A stretch of 23,484 nucleotides of DNA from Deinococcus aerophilus (GCF_014647075.1 NZ_BMOM01000039.1:1-23484); one strand, 5' to 3'; counted from the stretch's first letter, positions 1 to 8,767 are shown. Translations and numbers: made by a program. Notes: generated by a model not told the origin, from the sequence alone.

Positions 1-26
1 CGGTGGCATTTTCGGTTGTCACAAAC

Positions 27-73
<47 letters not shown>

Positions 74-75
74 CG

Positions 76-492
76 TCAGCCCTCTGCAGTCACGAGCGGC
101 GCGCCAGCATAAAAGCGCAGGTGCGGCTCACCCGTGACATTGTCAAACTTCTTGAGCCGGGTGTCCTGGGTGGCGTCGTGAACAACCATCACGCCGTCTT
201 GAGCAATGGCGACCGAGCAAAAGGAAGTGCTCCGAGGCCCCTGTGAGATTTCGGAACCGATTTTGGCTTTGAACCACTGCCGGTCCTCATCGACGAACGT
301 CACTGAAGCCATCGGCATGTCGAAAAACTGTGCCGCGAGCGTCACCAGCCGGTCGAATTGCGGCTCAGGGGCAGTGTCAAGAATGCCAAATCGGTAGAGG
401 GCCGCCAGCCGCTGCTGCTCGTTGTCGGTCTCAGCAGTCAGTTGAGGATTAAAGACCGCAGACTCACTGGCATTCATCTGGCAACACTGCAT
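76..492 (-). pseudogene. Truncated GAF-domain protein (N-terminal part only)
   Basis: This frame encodes 138 residues matching the N-terminal GAF sensor module found at the start of many GAF-GGDEF and GAF-kinase proteins. Visible hallmarks are LDTAPEPQFDR, the FVDEDRQWFKA segment, the SFCSVAI segment and [12 protein letters not shown]. In intact relatives this last motif continues into a G-TLCV-D strand that closes the GAF fold. Here a stop codon follows at once (76-78), so the fold is incomplete and any output domain is missing. The same kind of module, intact, starts the diguanylate cyclase at 21417-22943. Translation could start at 492 or at the ATG at 477. The flanking hairpin and transposon remnant suggest the gene was broken by mobile-element activity; this is inference. 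It probably has no signalling function. Confidence 0.7.
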
Positions 493-1015
493 CAGTGCCT
501 ATAACATAAATCTTAATGTATTTCTTATGAATGGAGAGAGGGTGCTGATCTACTCCCAGCAACCGGTTCTGGAGTTTCCGACGTGTGGTGGGTCGGTGTA
601 TTCGGTGTTGCAACGCTCCAGGAGCGAGATTTTTCAGCGCAGAGCGCGGTGCGTGGGTATTGCCGTCGGCCCTCCAATGTTTGATCTTTTCCGCAAAGTC
701 TTCCAGCGATAGGAACCTGTGGGTGTTCAGGCACTCATCCCGGAAGCTTCCATTGAACGGCTCGATATGAGCATTGTCCTGAGGCCGTCCAGAACGAGAA
801 AAATCAAGAGTCACCCGATGCCCGAAAGTCCACAGATCCAGAGCCTTACTGACGAACTCACTGCTGTTCACTTGGATGCGCTCGGGATATCCCATGAGAT
901 CGACCCCCTGCTCCGCCCGGATGCCGACGTTGACGTGGATGGCCAGTTATTCCTGTGAAAACACATCCAGCAGTGTCAGCGTTGTGAACCGTCTGCCGCC
1001 GAACAACGCGGGCGG
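464..1015 (-). pseudogene. Decayed IS3-family transposase (orfB) remnant
   Basis: The minus-strand frame reads through the C-terminal half of an IS3-type DDE integrase core. It shows GGRRFTTLTLLDVF, then YPERIQV, SSEFVSKALD, LDFSRSGRPQDNAHIEPFNG, FRDECLN and LSLEDF. Two lesions are visible. An in-frame TAA at 947-949 interrupts the DVFSQE / LAIHV segment. The motif that should read VDNGxEF reads VNSSEF, one residue shorter, and lacks the catalytic Asp. The third acidic residue is kept in HIEPFNG. The frame also runs past the usual transposase end into the region upstream of the GAF gene, so the normal stop is gone. The N-terminal half and orfA were not found. A GAAACTC-like motif near 570-580 (minus strand) resembles IS3 right ends, which would put the element's edge at about 530-590. 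Confidence 0.8.
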
Positions 1016-1461
1016 CTGATTCAGGCCTACCGGCAGGTTGCTGCAGGCGTCCCGTCCACAGCTTGCTAGGGCAAGCCGACAGGCTGCGAGGGCCAGACCA
1101 ACCGTACACCCTGATCGGGGCCGGGTTGGCGGCCAAATCTGGCCTTTGCTCAGGTTCAGCGCACGAACGCCTCCACGCTCAGGAAGCCCTCAAAAACTGC
1201 TCCACGAGCGCGGTGTTCAGGTCAGCCACGAGATCCTGCTGCATTGAAATTGGGTCTGCGCAGCCTTCTGACTGTGGATGCGCTGATCGAGCTGCTTGCG
1301 GTCCAGAGTCGATAGCTGGAAGGTCAATGCGAACGGGCGCTCTTCTCAATTCTCTTGCCCCGGGGACCTCGGATAACCAGTTCATCGGAATTCGTATGGA
1401 TTGTTCGGCAACGGTCGGGGAGAACCCTCGGGCGTTGTCTGACATATACAGCCGGGTCCCC
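1016..1461. other. Intergenic region with no recognised gene
   Basis: These 446 bases separate the transposase remnant from the end of rsgA. A minus-strand frame at 1179-1484 could encode 101 residues, but I recognise no family in it, it lacks a convincing ribosome-binding site, and it overlaps the 3' end of rsgA. I could not match this stretch to the missing N-terminal half of the IS3 transposase in any minus-strand frame. It is probably eroded insertion-sequence or gene debris. Confidence 0.5.
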
Positions 1462-2463
1462 TCAGTGTCGCCCACGGCGGGCAAGCTGCTTCTGAAAAGC
1501 CAACAGCCGTGCCGGCGACACCTCCCCGGCCCGCACCGCCGCCTGCACGGCGCAGCCGGGTTCGGTGGTGTGGGTGCATTTGCGAAAGCGGCACCGGGTG
1601 GCCAGCGCCTCCAGCGCTCCGAAATCGGCGGCGTCCGCGTCCCACACGGCGATGTCGCGCAGTCCCGGATTATCGATCAGCAATCCCCCTCCGGGCACGA
1701 GGTACAGCGTCCGGCTGGTCGTCGTGTGCCTGCCCTGCTGGTCGCTGGCCCGGATCTCTCCGGTGGGCGCGGCCACGCGGCCCAGCAGGGCATTGGTGAG
1801 GGTGGATTTGCCCACCCCGGAAGAGCCGATCAGGGCCAGCGTGACTCCTTCCGTCAGCAGCGCCCTCACCCCTTCGAGTCCCTGATCTCCCTGGGCGCAG
1901 GTGACCTGGATATTCAGGTCAGGGTCCAGCGTGCGCAGCTGCTCCACCCACCAGTCCGTATCCACGCGGAGGTCGGCCTTGTTCAGGACCAGGACGGGCT
2001 GCGCTCCACTCTGTTGCACGGCCTCCACATAGCGCCCCAGCCGCTCCAGATCGAAGTCGGCGTCGGGGGCGGTGACAATCAGGACAAGATCGACATTGGC
2101 GGCGATGACCTGTTGCCGGACCGCCTGGGCCCGCCGGCCCTCATCCGCCGCACCCACCGCGCGGGCAAAGGTGGTGCGCCGCGGCAGCACGCCGACCAGG
2201 CGCCCCCCTTCCTCGGAGCCGGCCTCGAGCACGCACCAGTCTCCGATGGCCGGGGTCAGCGATCCGTGGTGCCGCAGGGTACCGGACAGCCGGGCCTCCT
2301 GCTCGCCGTGCAGGCCACGCACCTGAAAGGTCTCGCGCTGGACACCGACGATCCGCACCGGCGTCAGCCGGGCACGTCCGTCGTCAGTCAGTGGGGCGCA
2401 GAAGGCCTCGAAGGCCTCCTGAAAGTCCGCGTCCCAGCCCAGTGTCTTCAGCTCAGACGACAT
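1462..2463 (-). CDS. rsgA: Ribosome small-subunit-dependent GTPase RsgA
   Basis: RsgA (YjeQ/YloQ) is a circularly permuted GTPase that binds the 30S subunit and promotes its late maturation. The 333-residue protein has the family layout: an N-terminal OB-fold region (about 35-100), then G-motifs in permuted order. These are NKAD at 161-164 (G4), GSSGVGKST at 213-221 (P-loop, G1), a switch segment GRHTTTSR at 244-251, and DNPG at 264-267 (G3). The zinc knuckle follows with Cys291, Cys296, His298 and Cys304. The C-terminus is short. In G3 the usual Thr is Asn (DNPG instead of DTPG), a modest deviation. ATG at 2461-2463 is supported by a GGAG about 8 bases upstream. It is divergent from the CNNM pair and appears monocistronic. 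Confidence 0.95.
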   Translation of the reverse strand: MSSELKTLGWDADFQEAFEAFCAPLTDDGRARLTPVRIVGVQRETFQVRGLHGEQEARLSGTLRHHGSLTPAIGDWCVLEAGSEEGGRLVGVLPRRTTFARAVGAADEGRRAQAVRQQVIAANVDLVLIVTAPDADFDLERLGRYVEAVQQSGAQPVLVLNKADLRVDTDWWVEQLRTLDPDLNIQVTCAQGDQGLEGVRALLTEGVTLALIGSSGVGKSTLTNALLGRVAAPTGEIRASDQQGRHTTTSRTLYLVPGGGLLIDNPGLRDIAVWDADAADFGALEALATRCRFRKCTHTTEPGCAVQAAVRAGEVSPARLLAFQKQLARRGRH

Positions 2464-3108
2464 GATGCGCTCCAGTCTTTGGGTGGCTCACCGCAGAGCC
2501 GGATATCGGTGGGGTGTTTGTCGGGAAAGTCCATGCCCCCATTGTGTCGTGTCCGGCCGGTGGATGCGCGCCCGCGGCAGGATGCCGACACTTTCACACA
2601 AATACACAATGGCAGAAGTGTGCCGCTTTGCCGGGCGGGGGATGGGCATCTTCGGGCCGCGCCCCTTCAAAGGCGGGACCCGATGAGATCAGGCTTCACC
2701 TAGAACGACTCTGTCATCGTCTGGAGATGACCTGCCTCTTCCACCCTTCAGGGTATTCCATCTCCCTGCGGGTACACCGGCGTCCTGCGCGGCACGGTAT
2801 CGGTGGGAAAACCACAACCGGGTCGTCGTCCTCTCACCTCGACCTCCGCTGACCCTGGCGGGCGGACTTGTCTGCCCAGGAGGCCACCAGATGCAAGTGG
2901 GGGACACCGCCGGAAAGCGCCAGGGCTCAGCGTTCGATGCCGGGACACCGCAGAGGAGCCCATCCCGCCATGCCCGCCCGCATGCAGGCCGCGCGGCCCG
3001 GACCGGTCCCGGCGGGCCGCCTGCGTTATGCTCGGTCCATATGTTCTCAAACGGACCGGACGCCGGCCCTGATTCCTGTATCCCTGCCCAGTCCCTCAGC
3101 GAAACGAC
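2464..3108. other. 645-base divergent intergenic region
   Basis: This gap lies between the start of rsgA and the start of the first CNNM gene, so it must carry both promoters. Small ORFs on both strands look like chance reading frames. A TATGCT -10-like hexamer at about 3034-3039 might serve the plus-strand operon, but no convincing -35 box accompanies it. There is a short inverted repeat GTCATC/GATGAC around 2715-2735. I recognised no riboswitch or RNA gene, though the length leaves room for one. Confidence 0.4.
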
Positions 3109-4422
3109 ATGAGCGTGCTGCTGACGCTGGCCATCATCCTGACCATGGTGGGATTCAATGCCCTGTACGTGGCCGCCGAGTTTGCCACCGTGGGGTCGCG
3201 CCGCTCGCGGGTACAGGCCGCCGCCGAGGGCGGCAACCGCGCGGCCGCCGCCCTGCTGAACATCCTGAGTGATCCCCGGCGGCTGGACACCTACGTGGCC
3301 GCCTGTCAGATCGGCATTACCCTCAGCAGTCTGGTGGCGGGGTCGTTTGGGCAGGCCCGGCTCATTCCCCTGCTGTCGCCGGTGCTGGGCTCGGTGGGGG
3401 GGACGGTGGCCGCCACCGTGGTCGTGCTGGTTTTCATCACCATGCTGCAGGTGGTGCTGGGCGAGCTGCTGCCCAAGACGGTGGCCCTGCGTTATCCCGA
3501 ACGGCTGGCGATCGCCGTGCTGCGGCCCCTGCAGCTCAGCCTGCTGCTGTTCCGGCCCCTGATCGCCGTGTTCAACGGCGCGGCCTTCGCGGCGATGCGC
3601 GCCTGGGGACTGGATACCGACCACAGCCACGCCCACGTCCACTCCCCGGAGGAACTGGAGGACCTGTACCGTCAGAGTGCCCGTGGCGGCCTGATCGACG
3701 CTGCCGAGCGCGACATGGTGTCCGGCGTGTTGAACGTGGAGACGCGCCTGGCCCGGGAGATCATGACTCCCCGTGTCCGGCTGATTAGCGTTCCCGCCAC
3801 CCTGAGTGTGCGCGAGGCGTTGCAGCGGGTGGCGGGGACCTCCTACTCCCGTTTTCCGGTGACCGACGGGCAGGCGGACGATGTGGTGGGCATGGTTCAC
3901 CTACGGCCGCTGTTCCTGGCCGCCGAAACCCGTCCCGAGACCCCGGTGTCTGAGGTGATGGTGCCGCCCCTGGTGGTGTCCGAGGGGTTGAACGTACCGC
4001 GCCTGTGGCAGCGTCTGCGCCTGGAAGGACGGCACAGCGCCGTGGTGGTGGACGAGTATGGCAGCGTGGCGGGGCTGGTCACGCTGGAGGACACGCTCGA
4101 GGAGATTTTCGGTGAAATGCAGGACGAATTCGATCAGGAGGACGACCCGGTGTCTGTCCAGGGACAGCGCGTCAGCGTGCGCGGCGACGTGCTGGTCAAG
4201 ATGTTGAACGACCGCTTTGAACTGCAGTTGCCCACCGACGAGGTGGACACCATCGGCGGGCTGATGTGGCAGCGGCTGGGACGTCTGCCCGAGGTGGGCG
4301 ACGAATTGACTTTCGGCGCCATCACGCTGCGGGTGGAGGCGATGCACCGGCGCACCGTGCAGCGGGTGGGGTTCACGATGGCCCGCGCCGGGGATGACCG
4401 CAATCAGGAGACCCACCGCTGA
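3109..4422 (+). CDS. CNNM/CorC-type membrane protein with CBS pair and CorC_HlyC domain
   Basis: This 437-residue protein belongs to the CNNM/CorC/HlyC family, whose members are linked to magnesium or other divalent-cation efflux and resistance. An N-terminal DUF21 (CNNM) membrane domain covers about 1-190 and carries the signature NALYVAAEFATVGSRRSR and the GELLPKTVALRYPE segment. A CBS pair follows from about 215 (MTPR at 219-222) to 335, with VVDEYGSVAGLVTLEDTLEEI in the second CBS. A CorC_HlyC domain at about 350-430 includes the VDTIGGL motif. ATG at 3109 is the first Met after an in-frame stop at 3070-3072; no clear Shine-Dalgarno site precedes it. The stop overlaps the start of the next gene by one base, so the two are translationally coupled. 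The substrate cannot be read from sequence. Confidence 0.9.
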   Translation: MSVLLTLAIILTMVGFNALYVAAEFATVGSRRSRVQAAAEGGNRAAAALLNILSDPRRLDTYVAACQIGITLSSLVAGSFGQARLIPLLSPVLGSVGGTVAATVVVLVFITMLQVVLGELLPKTVALRYPERLAIAVLRPLQLSLLLFRPLIAVFNGAAFAAMRAWGLDTDHSHAHVHSPEELEDLYRQSARGGLIDAAERDMVSGVLNVETRLAREIMTPRVRLISVPATLSVREALQRVAGTSYSRFPVTDGQADDVVGMVHLRPLFLAAETRPETPVSEVMVPPLVVSEGLNVPRLWQRLRLEGRHSAVVVDEYGSVAGLVTLEDTLEEIFGEMQDEFDQEDDPVSVQGQRVSVRGDVLVKMLNDRFELQLPTDEVDTIGGLMWQRLGRLPEVGDELTFGAITLRVEAMHRRTVQRVGFTMARAGDDRNQETHR

Positions 4423-5471
4423 TGCTGAGTTATCTGTTGCCCATCCTGATCATCGCCGTGCTGGTGGTGCTGAACGGGCTGTTCGTGGCCGCCGAGTTCG
4501 CGCTGGTGGCCTCGCGCCGCAGCCGCCTGAAAACGCTGGCCGAGGGGGGGAACCCGGCGGCCCGCTGGCTGTACGACCTGACCGGACACGTGACCGGCAA
4601 GGACCGCTATATCGCCGTGGCACAGCTGGGCATCACGCTGGCCTCCATCGGGCTGGGGATGTACGGCGAACCCGCGATCGCGGCGTGGCTCTACGGTCCC
4701 TTCGAGGCGCTGGGCCTGCCCTACGCGGCGGCCCACACGGTGGGGTTCGTGGTGGCCCTGAGCCTGATCACCTTTCTGCACGTGGTGTTCGGCGAGATGA
4801 TTCCCAAGGCGCTGGCGCTGCAAACTCCGGAAACGGTCAGCGTGCGGGTGCATCCGCTGATGCGGGTCTTCGGTCTGCTGTTCCGGCCGATGATCGCCCT
4901 GCTGACCGCGCTGGCGCTGGGACTCATGCGCCTGCTGCGCATCCGCGAACCCGGTGAGGGCGCGCTGCTGTACACCAGCAAGGAACTGAGCATCGTCACC
5001 GAGGAAAGTGCCGAGGGCGGGCAGCTCGCAGAACGGCAGCGCGCCCTGATCCAGAATATCTTTGCCCTGGAAGACCACGACGCCGGAAAACTGATGACCC
5101 CGCGCCGTGATCTGGAGACGCTGTCTCTGACGGCCACACCGCAGGAGGTGCTGGACCGCCTGGCGGGTTCGCCACGCAGCCGCTACCCGGTGTATGACGG
5201 CGACCTTGACGCCGTGGTGGGCGTGCTGCACATCAAGGACTTTATCCGCGCCCGCACCCTGGGCCACCCGCTGCACCTGGGCACCCTGATGCGCCCCCTT
5301 CCCAGCGTGCCGGCCAGCGCTCCCGCCGAGGACCTGCTGGGTCTGTTCAAACGCGGGCGCAGCCACGCTGCTCTGGTGGTGGACGACTCGGGCGACACGC
5401 TGGGATTCGTGACCCTGGACGACCTGATTGATGAGGTGATGCGTCCGGGTTCAGGTCCCCGGGAAGGCTAA
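4422..5471 (+). CDS. CNNM/CorC-type membrane protein with CBS pair, short form
   Basis: This 349-residue paralogue of the upstream gene has the DUF21/CNNM membrane domain (about 1-200) with NGLFVAAEFALVASRRSR and GEMIPKALALQTPE. A CBS pair runs from about 225 (MTPR) to 345. Unlike its partner it ends just after the second CBS domain and lacks the CorC_HlyC domain. Its ATG overlaps the previous stop (TGATG), and a CAGGAG ribosome-binding site lies at 4405-4410 inside the end of the first gene. Long-plus-short tandem pairs of this family are common in bacteria, so the two may form a heteromeric transporter; that is inference. It converges with the metalloprotease gene, 92 bases away, with no clear terminator in between. 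Confidence 0.9.
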   Translation: MLSYLLPILIIAVLVVLNGLFVAAEFALVASRRSRLKTLAEGGNPAARWLYDLTGHVTGKDRYIAVAQLGITLASIGLGMYGEPAIAAWLYGPFEALGLPYAAAHTVGFVVALSLITFLHVVFGEMIPKALALQTPETVSVRVHPLMRVFGLLFRPMIALLTALALGLMRLLRIREPGEGALLYTSKELSIVTEESAEGGQLAERQRALIQNIFALEDHDAGKLMTPRRDLETLSLTATPQEVLDRLAGSPRSRYPVYDGDLDAVVGVLHIKDFIRARTLGHPLHLGTLMRPLPSVPASAPAEDLLGLFKRGRSHAALVVDDSGDTLGFVTLDDLIDEVMRPGSGPREG

Positions 5472-5563
5472 CTTCAGATCGTCCTGGCCGACTGCACGTC
5501 TTAAAGCGGCGAGGAGATCCCACCCCCGTGGTCCCTCAGCGCAAGCAAGGGTGCCCACCGTCG

Positions 5564-6553
5564 TCAGCCGGATTCGCAGGCCAGTCCGTCCCGGTCTCCA
5601 TCCAGCTGCGTGCGGTATCCCGGCTGACCCCGCCGGATCGGCAAGGTGGCGCCTGCCGCCCGCGCCGCCGCACAACTCGCGAACCCTCCCGGCGGCACCA
5701 CGGGCGGTGTTCTGGCCCGGTCCCCACTGGCCTCCCCCTTGAGCTGAGCGGCGCAGCTGCTGCCCTTCGGCAGGCTGAACCGGCCGGCTCCGGCCCGGTT
5801 GACCCGGTACCCCAGATCCTCCAGCGCCCCCAGCGTCAACACGCTGACCGGGTTGACCCGCCCGGTGAAGTCGCCCGCGTCCCCGGACAGAATCTCGGCG
5901 CAGACCGCCCGACCTGACCAGTGCCCGGCATCCGGGTCCAGGGGCACGCCCGGTCCCTGGCCTCCCAGCGTCCGGTAGGCGGCCAGCGCACGCGGCCCGG
6001 TGTAGTACAGGGCCCCGCCCACGCGCCGCACCAGGGTCCGTCCGTCCGTGTCACCACTGACGGAGACCCGGTAGTCCGCTTCCCACAGCGTGCCGACACC
6101 CAGCACGTGCAGCAGCTCATGAATCATGGTATCGAGCAGGTCCTCGCGCGGCAGGTCGGACAGTCCATCGGAATTCAGGTCGATCACGCCGTATACCGGC
6201 AGGTAGGAGCCGTCACGCAGGTCACATGGCATGCCGGTGGCATACACATCGTCCTTCAGGCGCTTGACCACCACGAAGACCAGCAGCTTCTTCAGGGTGC
6301 CCTGCACCCGGGGCAGTCCCCGGTCGCAGTCGTTGGCGGCAATATCGACCCGTACCGGCACAAACGGCGATGTGATCAACGCCGAGACCCGCGCCGCCGC
6401 GTCCCGCACGGTGGCCTGCTGCGCGGCCGTCAGGGGTCGGCCCAGCAGCCGCGTCTCGATACCGAACCCAGCGGCTCCCGCATGGCCCAGCAGGGCCCAC
6501 GACAGCAACAGACACCACGACCAGCGCCACCAGCGCCATACAGGAAGATGCAC
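5564..6553 (-). CDS. Secreted leishmanolysin-like zinc metalloprotease with excalibur domain
   Basis: This 329-residue exported protein has an N-terminal signal peptide (hydrophobic core about 11-27, cleavage probably near GHAGA/AGF). The active site is HELLHVLGVGTLW at 145-157: an HExxH zinc motif in a context typical of leishmanolysin-like (M8-type) peptidases. His211 in GHWSGR is the likely third zinc ligand, and SVLTLGALEDLGY (237-249) matches the conserved segment after it. Residues 290-326 form an excalibur domain (FASCAAARAAG, RRGQPGYR, LDGDRDGLACE), a small Ca-binding module with paired Cys. A linker of about 265-290 joins the two. The start is GTG at 6551-6553. No ribosome-binding site precedes it, but TAGAGT lies six bases upstream, so a leaderless mRNA is likely. 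The gene diverges from the I42-like inhibitor gene. Confidence 0.88.
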   Translation of the reverse strand: MHLPVWRWWRWSWCLLLSWALLGHAGAAGFGIETRLLGRPLTAAQQATVRDAAARVSALITSPFVPVRVDIAANDCDRGLPRVQGTLKKLLVFVVVKRLKDDVYATGMPCDLRDGSYLPVYGVIDLNSDGLSDLPREDLLDTMIHELLHVLGVGTLWEADYRVSVSGDTDGRTLVRRVGGALYYTGPRALAAYRTLGGQGPGVPLDPDAGHWSGRAVCAEILSGDAGDFTGRVNPVSVLTLGALEDLGYRVNRAGAGRFSLPKGSSCAAQLKGEASGDRARTPPVVPPGGFASCAAARAAGATLPIRRGQPGYRTQLDGDRDGLACESG

Positions 6554-6559
6554 CGGCCC

Positions 6560-6565
6560 ACTCTA
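6560..6565 (-). promoter_or_regulatory. -10 box (TAGAGT) for leaderless metalloprotease mRNA
   Basis: On the minus strand TAGAGT matches the TANNNT -10 pattern and ends six bases before the GTG at 6553. Transcription starting about seven bases after the box would begin at the start codon itself. There is no Shine-Dalgarno sequence and no clear -35 box. Confidence 0.5.
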
Positions 6566-6684
6566 CGGCCCCAGCCACCGGGACCGCCCGCACGCTACAG
6601 TGGTTCCAAGCACCGTTCCATCCTGTGCGCTGCGGCGCCGACCCGGGGTCTCTCCAGGGTTCACGGCCCGCCTTCTGGAGGTTC

Positions 6685-7185
6685 ATGACTCACGCCGCCC
6701 CCCGGTTTCCGATCCCCGCATTCCTGCGGCCCCTCCTGACCCGCAGGACCTGGACGGCGGCGGTGGTGCTGGCCCTGCTGCTCGCCGCACCGGCCACGCA
6801 CGCCCAGGGAACCGCGTCCCGGACCATCGACGTGGCCGTCTCTGGGACCACCACTGGCCAGGAATTACCGGTGCGCGAGGGCGATATCCTGCGCTTTACG
6901 CTCAGCGGTGCGGGCGGCACCGGCTACAGCTGGCAGGCGCTCGATGTGGACCCGGCCTACCTGGTTCTGATTGACCGGCAAACCGTGCCCGCCGCCGCTG
7001 CCAGTGGACCGGTACCTGTGGTGGGCGGCGCCGGCCCGACCACCGTATACCGCTACTTCGTACGCACTTCCCTGCGCCGGGGGGGCGTGGCCCTCAGCGT
7101 GCCGGTGGTCTTCGTGCATCTTCCGCCGGGCCGCGCTGGCCGCGTGGAGGTTACCCTGATCCGGTATGCCCTGGTGCCCCGCTAG
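6685..7185 (+). CDS. Secreted protein resembling I42 (chagasin-type) protease inhibitor
   Basis: This protein of 166 residues has a signal peptide (hydrophobic core about 24-38, cleavage after THA at 38-40). The mature part looks like one Ig-like domain of the chagasin/ICP family, which block papain-type cysteine proteases. It has GQELPVREGDILRFTL at the start of the domain. GGTGYSW at 78-84 corresponds to the NPTTGYxW loop, and VGGAGPTTVYRYF at 113-125 corresponds to the second inhibitory loop. The third loop motif (RPW) is not evident. I chose ATG 6685 over an upstream GTG at 6625 because a good TGGAGG site lies just before it and the signal peptide then starts normally. It is head-to-head with the metalloprotease, 131 bases apart. 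The family call is moderate, and the target protease is unknown. Confidence 0.65.
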   Translation: MTHAAPRFPIPAFLRPLLTRRTWTAAVVLALLLAAPATHAQGTASRTIDVAVSGTTTGQELPVREGDILRFTLSGAGGTGYSWQALDVDPAYLVLIDRQTVPAAAASGPVPVVGGAGPTTVYRYFVRTSLRRGGVALSVPVVFVHLPPGRAGRVEVTLIRYALVPR

Positions 7186-7201
7186 CCTGTCCCTCCGGGT
7201 C

Positions 7202-7219
7202 CGGCTGATCCGCCAGCCG
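7202..7219 (+). terminator. Weak candidate terminator hairpin
   Basis: CGGCTG at 7202-7207 pairs with CAGCCG at 7214-7219 around a six-base loop, 16 bases past the stop of the inhibitor gene and before the convergent oxidase end. No T-tract follows, so function is uncertain. Confidence 0.25.
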
Positions 7220-7282
7220 CGTGTCTCCTCTGCTCCTGGCTCGTGCCACAGCCGCAGCACGAAAATACATTCGCGCTGGAAT

Positions 7283-8743
7283 TCATGCCTCTCCCGGCGT
7301 GGGGTCGTTCGGGAACGCCCGGTCATGCCGGAGATGTGGGTCAGGCGTGGCGGGACGTGTGGTGTCCTCGTGGGTGCCGGGTGGGTGCGGGGACGGTGCG
7401 GGTTCAGGTCCGGCGTCTCCCGCGGGCTTCTCCACCGTGACGGTGCCGGTCATGAAGGGGTGCGGCCCGCAGTGGTAGGTGTAGGTGCCTGGTTGGTCGA
7501 AGGTAAAGGTGGTGACACCGCCCCGGCCCAGACCGCGTGAGACCTCGGTGCCGTCGGGAGCCCGCATCACCAAGCCGTGCGCCACGAGGTCCGCGTTCCG
7601 CCAAGCCACGGTGGTGCCGAGCTTCACGCGCAGGTCGGGCGGCGTGAAGTGGAAGCCTGCGGCGCGGACCGTCGGGTGGTCCGCGTCGGTCAGGAGGGGC
7701 AGGTGACCCACCTCCGGCGGCAGGTTCATGCCGTGCATGCCCGCCCCCCGCTGCGCCTCTTGCGGATCGGGCTGGCCGTGCTGGTCGAGCGGCGGCCCGC
7801 CCTGCACCATGAAGTGAATGCCTCCCGGGTATGCACCATCGTTCGTGGCGTGCGGTCCGATGTGGTCGTGGAACACGAAGCGTCCGTCACGGCCCTTCAC
7901 CAGCAGGTCGTAGCGTTCCCCCGGCCCGATCAGCAGGGTGTCTGCCTCATACGGCTGCGGCAGATCATGCCCGTCTTTGGCCACCACCAGAAAGCTGACT
8001 CCATGCAGGTGCATGCTGTGTACCTCGTACCCGAGGTTGATCATGCGGATCAGGCCGACGTCACCGGGGGGAAGCGGCAGGTCCGGGATGAGCGGGGCAC
8101 TCACGCCGTTGACCAGAAAGTAGTTCGCTGCCGGCCGGTGCACGGTGTTTTCGGGGTCCTGATGGCTGTCCCACTCGTCGAGGATCAGGGTGTGCTCACT
8201 CTTCCAGAGCTCCGGGGTCCCGCCGCGCGGCTCCACGATCAGCGCGCCGTACATGCCCATGTCGAGGTGCAGGTTCGTCTGAAAGTGACAGTGGTACGCG
8301 AAGGTCCCCGCCTGATCGGCGACGAATTCATAAGTGTAGCTCTGCCCGGGCAGCACCTCATCCAGGCCGTCCATGCGCTGCGCGACGCTGGTGATGCCGT
8401 GAAAGTGAATGGTGTGCGGCTGGTCGAGGGTGTTGTGCAGCGTGACCCGTACGAGATCGCCCTGCTGTACGCGCAGTTCCGGCCCCGGCACGCGGGCGGG
8501 CTGTCCGGGAAAGCCGTAGGCCCACTGCTCGACCGTGACGCCCGGCGCAATCTCGCGGTGTACGCGCTGCACCTCAAGCGTGAACTCCCGCACCTGCCCG
8601 GTGTGCTGCTCGACCGGAATGCTGCCCACCGGCCGGGCCAGGAATGCCCGGACCTCCGCGTCGCGCGGCGTGGTGGCGGGCGCGTCGGCCACCGCGGTCC
8701 CCAGGATCACGGCGGCGCAGATGACGATGAACAGACTCTGCAC
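7283..8743 (-). CDS. Multicopper oxidase with extra C-terminal plastocyanin-like domain
   Basis: This 486-residue exported oxidase has a signal peptide at about 1-20. Two cupredoxin domains carry four His-pair motifs expected of a trinuclear copper centre: HFHG (His113, His115), HCH (His151, His153), HLHG (His245, His247) and FHDH (His292, His294). Cys152, with His159 and Met164 in the HLDMGM segment, and probably His110, would form the type-1 site in domain 1. That is the arrangement of two-domain laccase-like enzymes. A third domain (about 355-438) looks like plastocyanin, with ligands His389, Cys425, His428 and Met431 (YHCGPHPFM). It could pass electrons to or from the oxidase core. The tail (441-486) is Pro/His-rich and probably disordered. 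The start is GTG at 8741-8743 with a GGAGG site. It lies 24 bases after the cupredoxin gene, in one operon. Copper oxidation or tolerance is the likely role. Confidence 0.9.
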   Translation of the reverse strand: MQSLFIVICAAVILGTAVADAPATTPRDAEVRAFLARPVGSIPVEQHTGQVREFTLEVQRVHREIAPGVTVEQWAYGFPGQPARVPGPELRVQQGDLVRVTLHNTLDQPHTIHFHGITSVAQRMDGLDEVLPGQSYTYEFVADQAGTFAYHCHFQTNLHLDMGMYGALIVEPRGGTPELWKSEHTLILDEWDSHQDPENTVHRPAANYFLVNGVSAPLIPDLPLPPGDVGLIRMINLGYEVHSMHLHGVSFLVVAKDGHDLPQPYEADTLLIGPGERYDLLVKGRDGRFVFHDHIGPHATNDGAYPGGIHFMVQGGPPLDQHGQPDPQEAQRGAGMHGMNLPPEVGHLPLLTDADHPTVRAAGFHFTPPDLRVKLGTTVAWRNADLVAHGLVMRAPDGTEVSRGLGRGGVTTFTFDQPGTYTYHCGPHPFMTGTVTVEKPAGDAGPEPAPSPHPPGTHEDTTRPATPDPHLRHDRAFPNDPTPGEA

Positions 8744-8767
8744 TCGGCCTCCGCGTCCGGATGGACC

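Noticed and set aside
1063..2703. A 546-codon plus-strand frame
   Set aside because: It is antisense to rsgA across most of its length and matches no family.
2689..3900. A 403-codon minus-strand frame
   Set aside because: It is antisense to the first CNNM gene and its upstream region, with His/Gln/Gly-rich shadow composition.
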